A stretch of DNA of 64,000 nucleotides, taken from contig CANXME010000212.1 in assembly GCA_948144175.1 (NCBI GenBank), positions 712,001 through 776,000 on the forward strand, given 5' to 3'. The stretch is from Closterium sp. NIES-65. Taxonomy: Eukaryota; Streptophyta; Zygnematophyceae; Desmidiales; Closteriaceae. The position numbers and the translations under genes were made by a program. The notes below the pieces were generated by a model. The model made no database searches. It was not told the origin of the DNA and worked only from the letters and a program-made list of their open reading frames with translations. This document shows, in pieces, positions 1 through 10,722 of the stretch. The first letter of the stretch is position 1. Each line of letters starts with the position of its first letter.

Positions 1-470
1 CGCTGCCGTTTCTGCCGCAGACTGGCAGAAACGGGGCAAGAGTGGCAAGAAGGGCGGGAAGGGGGGAGGTGGGGGCGGTGGAGGTGGCGGTGGAGGTGGC
101 GTTGAGGGTGGGAGCGGCAGTGGTGGCGGAGGCGGCCGCGGCGGAGGCGGTGGTGCGCCAGGGGGAGGGGGCCTTGGAGGAGGTGCAGGTCAGACAGGCC
201 CACCCACAGGTGGTGGCCCGACCGGTGGGGGCATTGCCCCCCAGCAGCAGTAGCCACAGCAGCACCAGCCATAGCAGGGACAGCAGCAGCAGCAGGCACC
301 GCAACAGTTCCAGCAGTGGGGGCCCCCGCTGCAGTGGGGTCCGCAGCAGCACTGGGGTCCCCCGCCGCAGTGGGGTCCGGGAGGCCCTGGGAGCACCGGC
401 CGCAGCAGCAGCTCTTCCAGCTGGGCCCCTCGCCCCCCTCGCCGTGACGCTGGCCCCTGAACCCACTGGT
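1..470 (+). pseudogene. Gag C-terminal Gly/Gln-rich tail of element A (fragment)
   Basis: Frame 3 reads a Lys/Gly stretch followed by runs of Gly and then Gln/Pro-rich sequence. This resembles the Gly-rich tail that follows the Gag core in elements E (about 17500-17760) and K (about 51960-52250). The Gag core is outside the window. Stops interrupt the frame near 250 and downstream. The other frames and the antisense strand are also open, but this comes from low-complexity GC-rich repeats and is not evidence of other genes. Confidence 0.6.
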
Positions 471-486
471 GCCTCACTTGGCCGGG

Positions 487-1758
487 CAGCCCGGTGAGAG
501 AGAGCTTTACTTTCTGGTGGTCGTCGACGACTACTCCAGGTACACCACAGTGTTCCCTCTTGCGAAGAAGTCCGAGGTGACTGCTACGCTGATCAGGTGG
601 CTTCTAGCCACTGAGGGCATTCGTGGTCGTCGAGTCAGTTGTCTTCACTCCGACCGTGGGGGCGAGTTTCGCTCCGGCATTCTCGGCTGATTCTGCGGCG
701 AACAGGGCATCACCCAGTCCTGGACGCTGCTAGAGTCCCCACAACAGAATGGGGTTGCTGAGCGCCGCATAGGCTTGGTCATGGACATCGCCCGCACGTC
801 CATGATCCATGCCTGTGCGCCCCATTTTCTGTGGCCTCACGCGGTTCGCTACGCCGCACACCAGCTGAACCTCCAGCCGCGTGTCTCGCGGCCCGAGGCT
901 TCACCGACCAGTCTTTGGACTGGTTCCCCTGGTGTTGGGTCGGCCTTTCGAGTCTGGGGCTGCCTTGCACTTGTTCGTGACACCTCCGCGGACAAGCTCT
1001 CGGCACGCGCCGTCCCTTGTGTCTTCCTTGGTTTCCAAGTGGACTCTGCCGACTGGTCCTTTTACCACCCACCCCTCCACCAGTTCCTAGACTCCCGTGA
1101 CCTCCGGTTTGACGAGTCTGTGTCCTACTACACCCGGTACCCCTGTTGAGGTCTCCCGATACCCCCTCCCCCCCTGTTCCTAGCACCCTCTCCTCCTCCT
1201 GCTCCTGCTCCTCCGGTACCCCCGCCCCCCCCTGGTCCTGCCCCGTCTGGTGTGTCCCAAGATACCCCTCTACCCTCGGTCGCTCGTCAGCTAGCGTCTC
1301 CCTCCCCGCAGTCCTCCTCACAGTCCCCTCAGCAGCCTTCAGCACTTCCGCGACAGGTTACTGTGGACTCGGTTGGTGTTGGAGCTGGAGGTGCAGCCGC
1401 TAGCAGTGCTCGGTCTGGGGGTGCTCGGTCGCGGGGTGCTGGAGCTGGAGGTGCTGGCACTGGAGGTGCTAGTTCTACGGGTGCTGGAGTTGGAGGTCCT
1501 GGCACTAAAGGTGCTGGTTCTGGGGGTGCTGAGTCTGAGGGGACTGAGGCTGGAGACCCTGGTTCTGCGGAGTCCACTCCGCCTCCCCACCGCCACGACA
1601 CGCGTCTCCAGGCTGCCCGTCGGCGTGAGCGTGAGGAGCAGGAGCGGTTGGAGAGGGAGCGGCAGGAGCTGCGGGTGCTGGACCTTCTGGAGCAGCAGCG
1701 GCGGCAGCAGCAGCCGCAGCCACAGCCGCAGCAGCAGCAGCCGCCGTCGCCGCTGTAG
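487..1758 (+). pseudogene. Copia integrase and Gly/Ala linker, element A
   Basis: The frame shows the integrase core: YFLVVVDDYSRYTTVF at the start, the second catalytic Asp in HSDRGGEF (about 655-675) and the catalytic Glu in QQNGVAER (about 745-770). The family signatures HFLWPHAVRYAAHQLNL and DTSADKLS follow. It is inactive because TGA at 688-690 and TGA at 1147-1149 interrupt the frame. From 1252 the same frame enters a linker of GAGAGG-type repeats and a Gln-rich tail ending at TAG 1756-1758. The linker separates integrase from RT, as in E, H, K and L. The residues carrying the first catalytic Asp (DVWGP in relatives) are lost in the upstream deletion. Confidence 0.85.
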
Positions 1759-1892
1759 CAGCAGCAGCCGCAACTGCCACCGCAGCTTCCTCTGGAGCGG
1801 CAGTTGTTCCCACCTGTGAGTGGCCTGCGGGCCCTTGGCCTTTCCTCCTCTCCTCCTATCCACTCCCAGTCTCCTCCTGTATTGTTCCTCCG

Positions 1893-4009
1893 TTGCCTCC
1901 TCCTGACGATCGTCCGGCGGTCTGGTCTTCTCCTCCTCCTCGGTCTCCTCCTCACTCTGTCTGTCACGACTTGATCACTCGTTGTCCTCCGCGTGCTCGT
2001 CACTCGTCCCCTGTTACAGACCTCCACACTGCCCTCCTTTGTTCGTCCCATCGTCGTTCGCGTTCTCCTGTGTCCGTTCTCCCGTCTCCTCCTTCGTCCT
2101 CTCTCCCAGCCCTCCCCACTCCTATAACTGACTACTACCGCACTGTTCGCCCTGTTGCCGCACGTGTCCTTGCCACTCTTGTTATTGACTCTCGTTTCCC
2201 TCCGTCGTCTGCCTCGGCTCTTACTGCCGCTGTCACTGAGTTTGCTGCCGCCAGCCGCCTTGACTACGCCACCCGGGTGGTGCCAGCTCCTCCCTACCGT
2301 CCTCTGTCCGTCGGGGGTGGGTTTGCCCTTGGCTGTGACGTCCTAGAGGACAGAGATTCTGACCTAGAGTACTGGGCAGCTGCTTCTCCCTCTCTTTGTG
2401 CCATGCTGCTCTCCCCTGAGGGAGACCCCGACGCCCTTGACATACCGACTCCTCGGACTTACCGCGAGGCAGTGTCAGGGGCGTGGGCCTCTCAGTGGAA
2501 AGCGGCTATGGACTCAGAGTTGGCATCTTGGAGATCCACAGGCACCTATGTCGACGCAGTTCCCCCTCCCAGGGCGAACGTAGTCGATGGCATGTGGCTC
2601 TTCAAGGTGAAGCGGCCGCCTGGAGCACCGCCGGTGTTCAAGGCGCGCTACGTGGCTAGGGGCTTCAGTCAGCGTGAGGGAGTTGATTTTTTCCAGACCT
2701 TCGCCCCGACCCCGAAGATGACTACTCTTCGGGTGTTACTCCACATAGCAGCCAGCGAGACTACGAGCTGCACTCCCTCGACTTCTCCACTGCGTTCCTC
2801 CAGGGCCGACTGCACGAGGAGATCTGGCTGCGCCGTCCTCCTGGATTCACTGACACCTTCCCACCTGGGACCCAGTGGTGCCTGAGGCGACCAGTCTATG
2901 GTCTCCGCCAGCCGCCCCGTGAGTGGCACGACACTCTTCGCTCCACGCTTCGTGACCTTGGGTTCAGCCCGTCCTCCGCCGACCCGTCGCGGTTTGCTCG
3001 AGCGGGTTCTACTCCTTTCTTTATCCTTGTCTACGTCAACGACTTGGTGTTTGCTACAGCTGACAGGGCAGCCCTGGCTCAGGTGAAGTCCGAACTGCAG
3101 AAGAGACACAAGTGCACTGACCTGGGTGAGCTGCAGCACTACCTTGGCCTTCAGATCACCCGGGACAGAGCCGCTTGCACCATCACACTGACGCAGTCAC
3201 ACATGGTGCAGCAGGTCCTTCGGCGGTTCGACTTCCAGTTCTCCACCACACAGCCCACTCCTCTTGCTGTTGACCACAGACTCACGGGCCCCTTTCCTGA
3301 CGAGCCTTTCGAGTCCAGTGGACCCTACGCAGAGCTGGTGGGCTGCCTCATGTACCTGATGACTTGTACTCGACCGGACCTCGCCTTTCCCCTCAGCATC
3401 CTTTCTTGCTTTGTTGCGACTGGGAGACACCGCCTTGTCCACTGGACAGCTGCTGTGAGGGTGGCGAAATACTTGGCGACTACATCAGGCATGGGGCTTG
3501 TGCTTGGAGGGACTCAGCCAGTGGCGTTGACTGGTCACTGCGACTCTTCCTACGCTGACGACTTGGAGACTCAGCACTCGACTCATGGTTACTGCTTTAG
3601 TCTGGGAGCTGGTGCTGTGTCGTGGAGGTCTACACGGTCGCCGTTTATGGCTACTTCTAGTGCAGAGGCAGAGATCTACGCTAGTGCCATGGCGGCACAG
3701 GAGCTTCGCTGGTTGACCTTCTTGCTCGCCGACCTTGGTGAGCGGCCTCGCTCTGCACCGACCTTGTACGCTGACAACAAGGCCATGATCCTCCTGTGTC
3801 GAGAGCCTCGACTGAAGAGCAGAGTGAAGCATATTGACGTGAGGTACTTCCTCCTGCGAGAGCTGCAGTGACGCGGCCAGGCACGCCTGGACTTTGTGGC
3901 CTCAGAGGCCAACACTGCAGACGTCTTCACCAAGGCCTTGGCGCTTGGTGATCACCACAGGTTCTGTGTGCAGTTGGGGCTTGTTGAGGTAGGCCCTCGG
4001 TTTCTGTAG
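1893..4009 (+). pseudogene. Copia reverse transcriptase and RNase H, element A
   Basis: The RT N-terminal half reads in one frame to about 2750 (VDGMWLFKVKRPPG, ARYVARGFSQREGVDFFQTF). It continues from 2756 in another frame after a one-base loss, giving DYELHSLDFSTAFLQG. The polymerase box is YVND (3032-3043), where functional relatives have YVDD, so one metal-binding Asp is replaced by Asn. RNase H follows (SSAEAEIYASAMAAQELRW, then YADNKAMILL). A TGA at 3869-3871 falls near the end, and the terminal ADVFTKAL motif leads to TAG at 4007-4009. Frameshift, active-site change and nonsense codon together show a dead copy. Confidence 0.9.
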
Positions 4010-4215
4010 TCTTGTTGTTTGCTCTACTTGTTGTGCTTCCTATTTATATCCTAGTGAACTCTTGAACTGGCCTTATGGCCGCTTGCTTGCGCTCGGAATT
4101 TGTGTGGTGTCCATGAGATCCACCCTGAGCTTGCCTTGTTTCTTGCTTTGACTGGTCTTGTGACCGTTTGTTCACCTTGCTTGTTTTGATGCCCCTCACT
4201 TAGCCTATGGGGGTG
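4010..4215 (+). other. 3' UTR and polypurine tract of element A
   Basis: This non-coding stretch contains TGGCCTTATGGCC, GATCCACCCTGAGCTTG and CTGGTCTTGTGACC. The same words recur downstream of RNase H in J (44210-44330), K (57765-57880) and, in part, C (11935-11970). It ends in CTATGGGGGTG just before the LTR, which is the polypurine tract for plus-strand priming. Confidence 0.75.
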
Positions 4216-4340
4216 TGTCAAATGTAATTGTATGGTTGTAGGCTACAGTGAGTAGCACAATAGGGAGTACAGTTGTTAGGGTTGCATATTTGTACTTCCA
4301 CACTTCCTAGTTTCATCATTCCGTTGCATTCCTATTCTGA
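4216..4340 (+). repeat. 3' LTR of element A (degraded right edge)
   Basis: It starts TGTCAAATG and carries the family-1 LTR words GTAGGCTACAGTG, GGGAGTACA and TTAGGGTT. It is about 125 bp, matching the other family-1 LTRs (126-139 bp). The expected terminal CA is not clear, so the right boundary is approximate. Confidence 0.7.
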
Positions 4341-5690
4341 GAGTACCCGCTAAAACGTTCTTGGGATCAGAGTACACTCTGAGAAAAAGTCTGAAATATC
4401 AGACAAGGCATGGATTTTTTTTTTTTTTTTTTGAATATTCAGAGTTCAAAGCAAAAAAAACGCTGAACTTTCAGAGTTCACTAAAAAAAAAGGCCTGAAT
4501 ATCAGAGTTTTTTAGGCAAATCAGAGGAATTTCTCTGACTTCTGGGGGCCTCATCCCCCCACCCACGTCTGTCATTTTTACAATCGCTCAAGTTCAATTC
4601 CCACCCACCCTCCCCACCGGGCCCTCAGATATCAGCGTAGAACACGCTGTTTACGCTGATTTTGTAGCTGTGATTTTCGTTTTCCCTTAAAATTCAGCAT
4701 ATGCTTCAATTTTGGTCTGAAATTTCAGTATAACCTATCTTGCCACACTGACCATTTTGCGTGTTGCTGTACAAATAACACTGACGAATCAGTATAGTGA
4801 CGTGAGTCACACTGAAATGGAGTTGACCGCGTGGGGGGGGAGGGGGTGGGGGGAAGTGCTAATTTTTGGTTTTGGCCAACCCTTACGATCAGTGTTGCAC
4901 ATCATCAAAATCATGATTATCAGAGTATCCCTCAGTGAAAATCCCGATCTGCCAAGGTTTCTGCAGATCCTGAAAATTCTACCCTGGGTCATCAGTGTAA
5001 TTTTTTTTCAACTCGGTACATTGGCGTTGCCTCGAATGCAACTGTATTACTGGCCAATGGTGGCCCACTTCGTGCCAGCACACGTAATGTCGTGCCAAAA
5101 TTTACAGTTACGGCAGTTGGCAAAGGGGATTCCCAGGTTACGGGGTACGGGTGGTTAGGGGAAGGTTGGGGGAGGTCGGGGGTTGGCTGGAACTTGCTTC
5201 AGGGTAAAACTCGATAAGAGGATCGGCAACCCTGAGGCGACAGTGTAGCTTGATCGTTAACCCTGGCACATCAGGGTAAATGAAGGTCCTAAAAAATTTA
5301 CCCTACTGCATCAGTGTTACCCCATAAAAACCACCCTGTTCATCAAGGCATGAGGGTGATTTACCCTGATAAAATAGGCCCTGGTGGGGGGGTGATAAGG
5401 TACGCGTGTACAATGTGTACCTTTCCGTGATTTCTGAAACCCCACCCACACACTTGGCATTTTTTTGCATGCGTTGCACAGATATCAGGTGCACGCCAAA
5501 GTGTTTAGCCTCGCTGGAACCTATCATAGCAACAACACCACACACCTTGTACTGGGGTTTCAGCTATAGTTTTTTGTTATTACACTGTTGGTTCAGTTTA
5601 CTTATGATTTTTACACTGGCAAAATCAGTATAAAAAAAAAAAACTGTGAACACTGATTTGGACATCTCGTTGGCCGGGGCACGCTGATCC
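4341..5690. other. Unassigned AT-richer DNA, left half of B's insertion site; TCAG/CTGA-rich
   Basis: No credible coding region or transposon domain is visible. The sequence is AT-richer than its surroundings, with runs of T and A (for example 4415-4432). I count about 22 TCAG and 17 CTGA tetramers, far more than chance. They are arranged in clusters sharing the following bases: TCAGAG at 4367-4525, CAGCGT/ACGCTG at 4631-4660, CAGTAT at 4725-4795, CAGTGT at 4889-5000 and CAGGGTAAA/TTTACCCTG at 5199-5371. Some form inverted repeats, such as ATCAGCGTA with TACGCTGAT. The last five bases, GATCC (5686-5690), are the left target-site copy of element B. Confidence 0.6.
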
Positions 5691-6048
5691 TGCTAGAAAG
5701 GCATAGTGCCAGCGTAGCGGAAACGTGTTTGTAGAAAAGAACAAGATAGAAATCTTGCACTAATAATTGAAAAGTAGAATAATGACACAATGATAACTCA
5801 ATGATTACTCAATGATGTTGAAGAAGTGACACAGCAGGGTATATATGCATCCAGCTACCCCTCCCAGAATGGCCCATTCACACCAATAATGGTGTACCAA
5901 TAATTGTACCCTCTACCCTCCAATAATGCTAGGCTCCAATAATTGTCACAATTATTGTAGGACTTGGAAGCTTATAAAGAGGACTACACTAAAACCAAAC
6001 AACGCACTGGTATACAGTATTCGTTATACTGTATTCGGATTTCCAACA
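5691..6048 (-). repeat. 3' LTR of element B (358 bp)
   Basis: It matches 10364-10586 plus 12165-12317 almost base for base. The main difference is an 18-bp block present only in the right copy (near 12190-12207). It contains the palindrome-rich words CAATAATTGTCACAATTATTG and CACCAATAATGGTG. On the minus strand GCATATATACCC (about 5838-5849) is a candidate TATA element. Confidence 0.9.
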
Positions 6049-7589
6049 CTCCCCCTTGCTGTAGGTTTTAGTGAATCCGTTTTCCTTGGAGGATAGGGTG
6101 GTCGAGGTGGTGTACCACCACAAGGTAGGGGTGCGTCCAAACCAAGCTAGGGTTTGGTGTTGGCCAAGCTGCTTGTCACTGTAGCACCTTTCCCTTCCCA
6201 ACCTTTGAGCCTTCCAAATTCCAACCAAACCACATTCCTTCACGTTTTTCATTCCCTCCTTCCAATCTCGACATTCTAGATCGAGATCTAGAGACTAGTG
6301 GCTGTTGCTGGGAAAATCGTAGCAGCTCCATGGTGAAATCTCCTCAAAACCATGGCGGAATGCGCGTATCGTCATGGCGGAATGCCCTTAGCGCAAGCCG
6401 AATTTCCGAAACCTTAGTCTTTTCGCACGCCTCCTGTGCGACGACGTGAAACCGCAGTGGATGCCCGTCTGCCACGATTGCAGTTGCGGATGACGCGAAG
6501 CGGTAGCGGATAACGCATGGCGTACGCCTGGCGCGGAACTGCATTAGCGGGCGCACACTGTGCGAGATAGAAGCGACGACTTGACGTTCGTTAGCGATTG
6601 ACGATCTGCTGCGCGCCTACTTCATCATTTTCCTGTCCGCGCCTGCTGCATCTTCGCGTGTGATTCTCTCCTCCCCTGCTTTTCTTCCTCCGCATTTCTC
6701 TGTAAACCTTGCCTTTCTCCCCTTGCCTCATGCTGGGATTGGCACAAGGTTGTCCATGTCTTAAATCCACACCAAAGGGTGATGCCAAGTCCGCTCTGAC
6801 TTCACCCATGTTTCCTTATGATGCTCCCATACACTCCTGCCGACACACGGTAGCAGTCGGAGTTGCCGAACTCCATCAGCTAAAGAGTTGCGCATGCCGA
6901 CGCACTCCAAGTATCCCGAACTCTACACTCCATGTATGCAGAAATGTCCACTCCAGGTATGCAGTGTTGTGCACTCCAAGCATTTAGCGCACTCCAAGTA
7001 TGCAGAGTTGTGCACACCAGGTACGCAGTGCTCCCATGTATATTCTCCACTCTTCCCTCAAGTGGTGCCGTTCATCTGCTGCAACCAATACCACAATACC
7101 GCTGCAGCACGACGTATGACGACCGGTTGCATTCATTCTTCCTGCTCCCCCTGTCTATTGGCAACCCTTGGTGAGTAGGACTTCCACTTATGCTCCTTGA
7201 CTCTATATCCCACTCCTGTGCCACCAGATACACTCCACACCCCACCCTCCCCCACCCATGTGTTTGTAGTCATGCATGTAACCGCGTACATAGCTACAAG
7301 CACGTGAGTGAGTGTGGAGTTAGGTGATGCCATGTTGTGCAGCACCGTTCGAAGTGGCCGCACAGGTGAGTACAACTCCAAGATAATTGACTTGGCGATT
7401 ATCAGCAGATGGTATGCCCGTTCCTGCACATCCCACATTGTTTTCAGCATCATTGTCTTCAACCTCCTCTGTTACAGTCACTCGTGCTGCAAAGAAGTCA
7501 TCTGCTGCAGCACCTCCGCTTCCTTCGGCTACACCGACTTCGTCAGCTGCATCAGGTGAGTGTTGTTTTGCCAAGACTGCTCCATTGCC
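6049..7589. other. Non-coding 3' internal region of element B
   Basis: Neither strand shows integrase, RT or RNase H motifs. At 6895-7030 there is a degenerate tandem repeat built on ACTCCAAGTATGCAG and GTGCACACCAGGT. Related words (CCAGGTGTGCGG) recur at 7755-7815 and 10195-10275. The polypurine tract lies against the LTR at about 6049-6060. Confidence 0.6.
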
Positions 7590-10193
7590 TCATGTATCCA
7601 CCGCGGACCTTTGTCCTTCTCCCCCTGAAGTCCACACCGCAACGTGGGGTGAGACTTCATCCATGGTATCATCATGTACCGGGTTCCGCACGATGCTTGC
7701 TTTGTGTGCCATGCGGTAGGTGACAGATGCATGTGCAGACTTGCCACTCGAGTGCATCCCAGGTGTGCGGAAATCCGTGCTCCCATGTGCGTCAATGTGC
7801 ACACCAGGTGTGCGGAAAAGGGTAACCCCTTCACGATCAGCTGGATTCAATGACGTGCCATCACGGGAATGTCCAGGATCATCGGCGGATGTAAGTGCAT
7901 GCGCATACTGCACCACGAGCACTCCATCCACGTTCTTGGCAAGTCCAATCTGTACGTACTCCTCTCCATCAGTCATGGTGATCTCGGTGTCTCCATTAGT
8001 AATGGTATTGATGCGCGCTCCCTTTTTCAGCAGCTGACAATAGGAGAGCAGGTTGTTCTTCAAGCCAGGTACGTAGAGGACTTCAGCGTAGCGAACTGTT
8101 GTCCCATCAGGTGCCATTGCTCTGATCGTTACCGTCATCGTGCTGCTCAGCTCGCTCCCATTAGCGAGCTCCACATAAACAAGTTCGTCCAGCTCCCTGA
8201 ACTCTTCAAACCAGTGCTTGTCAGAGGTCATGTGCTGGCTGCATCCACTATCCAGCATCCAAGATGACGCTTTAGCTGGTGGTAAGGTAGCTTGTGACGA
8301 TCCCACCGTTGCAATGCATGTAACAGTATGTTGCTTGTCTTCCCCGGCTGCCCTTTGTTGTTTTGATGCATTGTTGTCACGCTTGGGGCTGCGAGTCCTT
8401 CATGGAGAGAAAGAACGTCTGTTGCCGGTGTGCAATTTTGACCTTCTGGTATGCGGTTCCCACCCTGGTCGTGACCAGCCAGGGGGTGTCTTGGTACACT
8501 TGAAGAAGGGGTGGCCGACCTCCTTGCACTACCAACACACAAGAGGTGAGCGACCCGCACTTCCTTCCTTGCCTTGCATTTTCTCCCCAGCGAATTCTTC
8601 CTTGTTCCCGGTGCTGCCCTTAGCAGTTGGAGAAGGTGAGCGATCTCTGCGCGCTTGTCCAGCCATGCGAGGTGGACGCCGGTCATGGTTAGCCTTCGTG
8701 ATGAGGTCGTGATACCTCTGCTCCTGAATCATCATCCGCTGCAAGGTGAAGCTGTCCGTCACGTTGTGTAGCATTGCCGAGTGCCTCATCTCCTCCCAAT
8801 GCGCCCGTAGTCCGGTGAGCAGATTTAAGGTGAATGTGTCCTCATCCACCATCTTCCCCGCGAGTGCTAACTTGTCCCGGATTGCCGTTGCGCCGTTCAC
8901 GTACTCTTCCACCCTCTCTTGACTCCCCATTTTCAGGTTGTCCAACTGCTTCAAGAGAGAGACCTTCGCCACCCAATCTTTGGCCTGGTATGTATCCATT
9001 AAGTACTCCCATGCTTCGTATGCCGGGCTATAGGATTCCTGAAACATGTCCAGTTGTAGCTGAATCGTGGCGCTCACGCTGTGCAGTAGGACCTAAAAAG
9101 CGAGCGCCGCAAGTTGTGAGTAATCCGCCTGTAGCATTTCCAGCCGCTCCATAGTGTCGTTAATGTCACCATCTCCCATGGTAACCGGATACTGCAGGGT
9201 CACAAAGAACTCCCACAGATTCGTGACGCGAGCGTTCATACGAAACCGTAGTGCCCACTCCCGGAAGTTGGAGCCATCAAACGGAGTGGTGGTGAACGCC
9301 TTGTCCACCGTTGCTCCCACCATTTTGCGTGACAGCCGTTCCTTGTCTTCTTCCGTGTATTCACGTGGAGCAGGGTCAAAGAGTGTAGGCACGGTTGACG
9401 GTCGAGGTAGCTGTACCGTGCGCCGCATATTCCCATTCTGTCCACCAGATTGACGTTCCAGCACTTCCACTTGATCACGTTGCTTGACGCCACTTGACTG
9501 CATTCCGTATCCCATCCGTCTCATGCTGTCCACAGGATGTACTCCTATCGGTGGACGTGGTGCACGGGGAGGTATGTCATTGCCGCCACAAAGGTGAGCC
9601 CTGGCCATGGGAGGAACTCCAATGGGATGGGAGTTAGTTGCAAGTCGTCGTAGTGGGGGAGCACCAATAGTGTAGGAGGCAAAACCCACACCTTCCATGC
9701 CCACTTGACCATTTCCGTCACCCTGCTGCCCAATCTGTCCACTTCTCATTCCACCATGCACTGCACTCCCATACTCATCATTCCTCCCCCGTGCTTCCCT
9801 TTGCATGGATGATTGAGGTGCGGGATTGGCGCTCTCCTCTCCTTGGACGAATGCATCCCTCCCTTGGGATGGCTCCCCTCCTTGAGGTATGCCCATTTCC
9901 CCTTCACCATCAATTCCTGCATGAGCATTTGATGCACGGTTTTGGTAAGTACGTGGAGTGCTTGAATGAGAGTGTCCATGGGTGGACGGATTGCTAGACT
10001 CATGAGAGAACGTTGTCCTTGGCTGGATTGTCATTCCAAATTTGTCTCTTAACGAAGCTTGGAGTGCTGGTGGTGCCCTTGCAATCATGCTCTCCAGGTG
10101 CTCGTGCTGAGCCAAGATGGCTTCCTCGAAAGCCGCATATCCAGCATCCACTTCGCCATCGAAGTGCGCCATGTCCTTGACAAAACCGTCCAC
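7590..10193 (-). pseudogene. Gag and aspartic protease of element B (interrupted)
   Basis: Read on the minus strand in one frame. The N-terminal Gag starts at 10193 (MDGFVKDMAHFDGEVDAGY). A Pro/Gly-rich middle follows, then the copia-type Gag core near 9350-8700 (AFTTTPFDGSNFREWALRF and WEYLMDTYQAKDWVAKVSLL). The retroviral-type protease follows with LDSGCSQHMTSDKHWF near 8250. TAG at 9093-9095 stands where fragment M has Trp. TAG at 8529-8531 lies inside the zinc knuckle, where M has Tyr (CWYCKEPRHPFFKC). At least one more stop lies between 8528 and 8306. Gag would form the particle and the protease would mature it. Nothing recognisable as polymerase follows. Confidence 0.85.
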
Positions 10194-10345
10194 CTAGTGT
10201 GCGGTAAACGCGCAGTTGTAACCAACAGCGAACAGCGGGTGTACGAAAGCATAGACCGGGTGTGCGGTACCCTGACTGTATGCAGGTACCTATCCAAACT
10301 TAATGCCAGCAAAATTCCTCAACAAGTTTTGGCAGCATGCCCCCT

Positions 10346-10363
10346 AGAGTAAATCCGATACCA
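10346..10363 (-). promoter_or_regulatory. Primer-binding site of element B
   Basis: Directly inside the 5' LTR, the minus strand reads TGGTATCGGATTTACTC. The first eight bases match the initiator tRNA-Met complement TGGTATCAGAGC except at one base, and then the match stops. This fixes the element's orientation. Confidence 0.7.
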
Positions 10364-10586
10364 TGCTAGAAAGGCATAGTGCCAGCGTAGCGGAAACGTG
10401 TTTGTAGAAAAGAACAAGATAGAAATCTTGCACTGATCATTGAAAAGTAGAATGATGACACAATGATAACTCAATGATTACTCAATGATGTTGAAGAAGT
10501 GACACAGCAGGGTATATATGCATCCAGCTATCCCTCCCAGAATGGCCCATTCACACCAATAATGGTGTACCAATAATTGTACCCTC

Positions 10587-10722
10587 TGTCAGAATATTAT
10601 GTTTCTCTAGTCTGCAGTGGGGTACTCTATAGTGAGTACAACCCTTTTAGGGTTTGCCATATGTATCCCAATGTTTGCTAGTGAACTCCTCTTCTCTCAT
10701 CCACTTCCTCGTTATTTTCACA
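10587..10722 (+). repeat. 5' LTR of element C (136 bp)
   Basis: TGTCAGAATATT to TTTTCACA, followed directly by the PBS. It is nearly identical to 12021-12159. Confidence 0.9.

Larger units (their letters stand above)
1..4340 (+). mobile_element. Ty1/copia element A (family 1), left-truncated by window
   Basis: Seen: the Gly-rich tail of Gag, then integrase, a repeat-rich linker, reverse transcriptase, RNase H, a 3' UTR and a 3' LTR in copia order (integrase before RT). The 5' LTR and most of Gag lie outside the window. Protease and the GAG-pre-integrase domain are missing, because the Gag tail runs almost directly into integrase near 480-490. Several stops and at least one frameshift make this a dead copy. 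Its proteins and 3' LTR are the most diverged of the family-1 copies here, so it is probably among the oldest. Confidence 0.9.

Noticed and set aside
4757..5158. 133-codon ORF in the unassigned TCAG-rich region as a host gene.
   Set aside because: It has no recognisable domain, unremarkable composition and no sign of splicing context; it overlaps the motif clusters.
5989..6252. Minus-strand ORF at the 3' end of B as a possible RNase H C-terminus.
   Set aside because: No RNase H residues or FTKAL-type motif are present, and it runs across the polypurine tract into the LTR.
6344..6556. Several short ORFs in 6300-7560 as possible accessory genes of B.
   Set aside because: No domain, no conservation to judge, and overlapping frames of similar length. 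Treated as non-coding.
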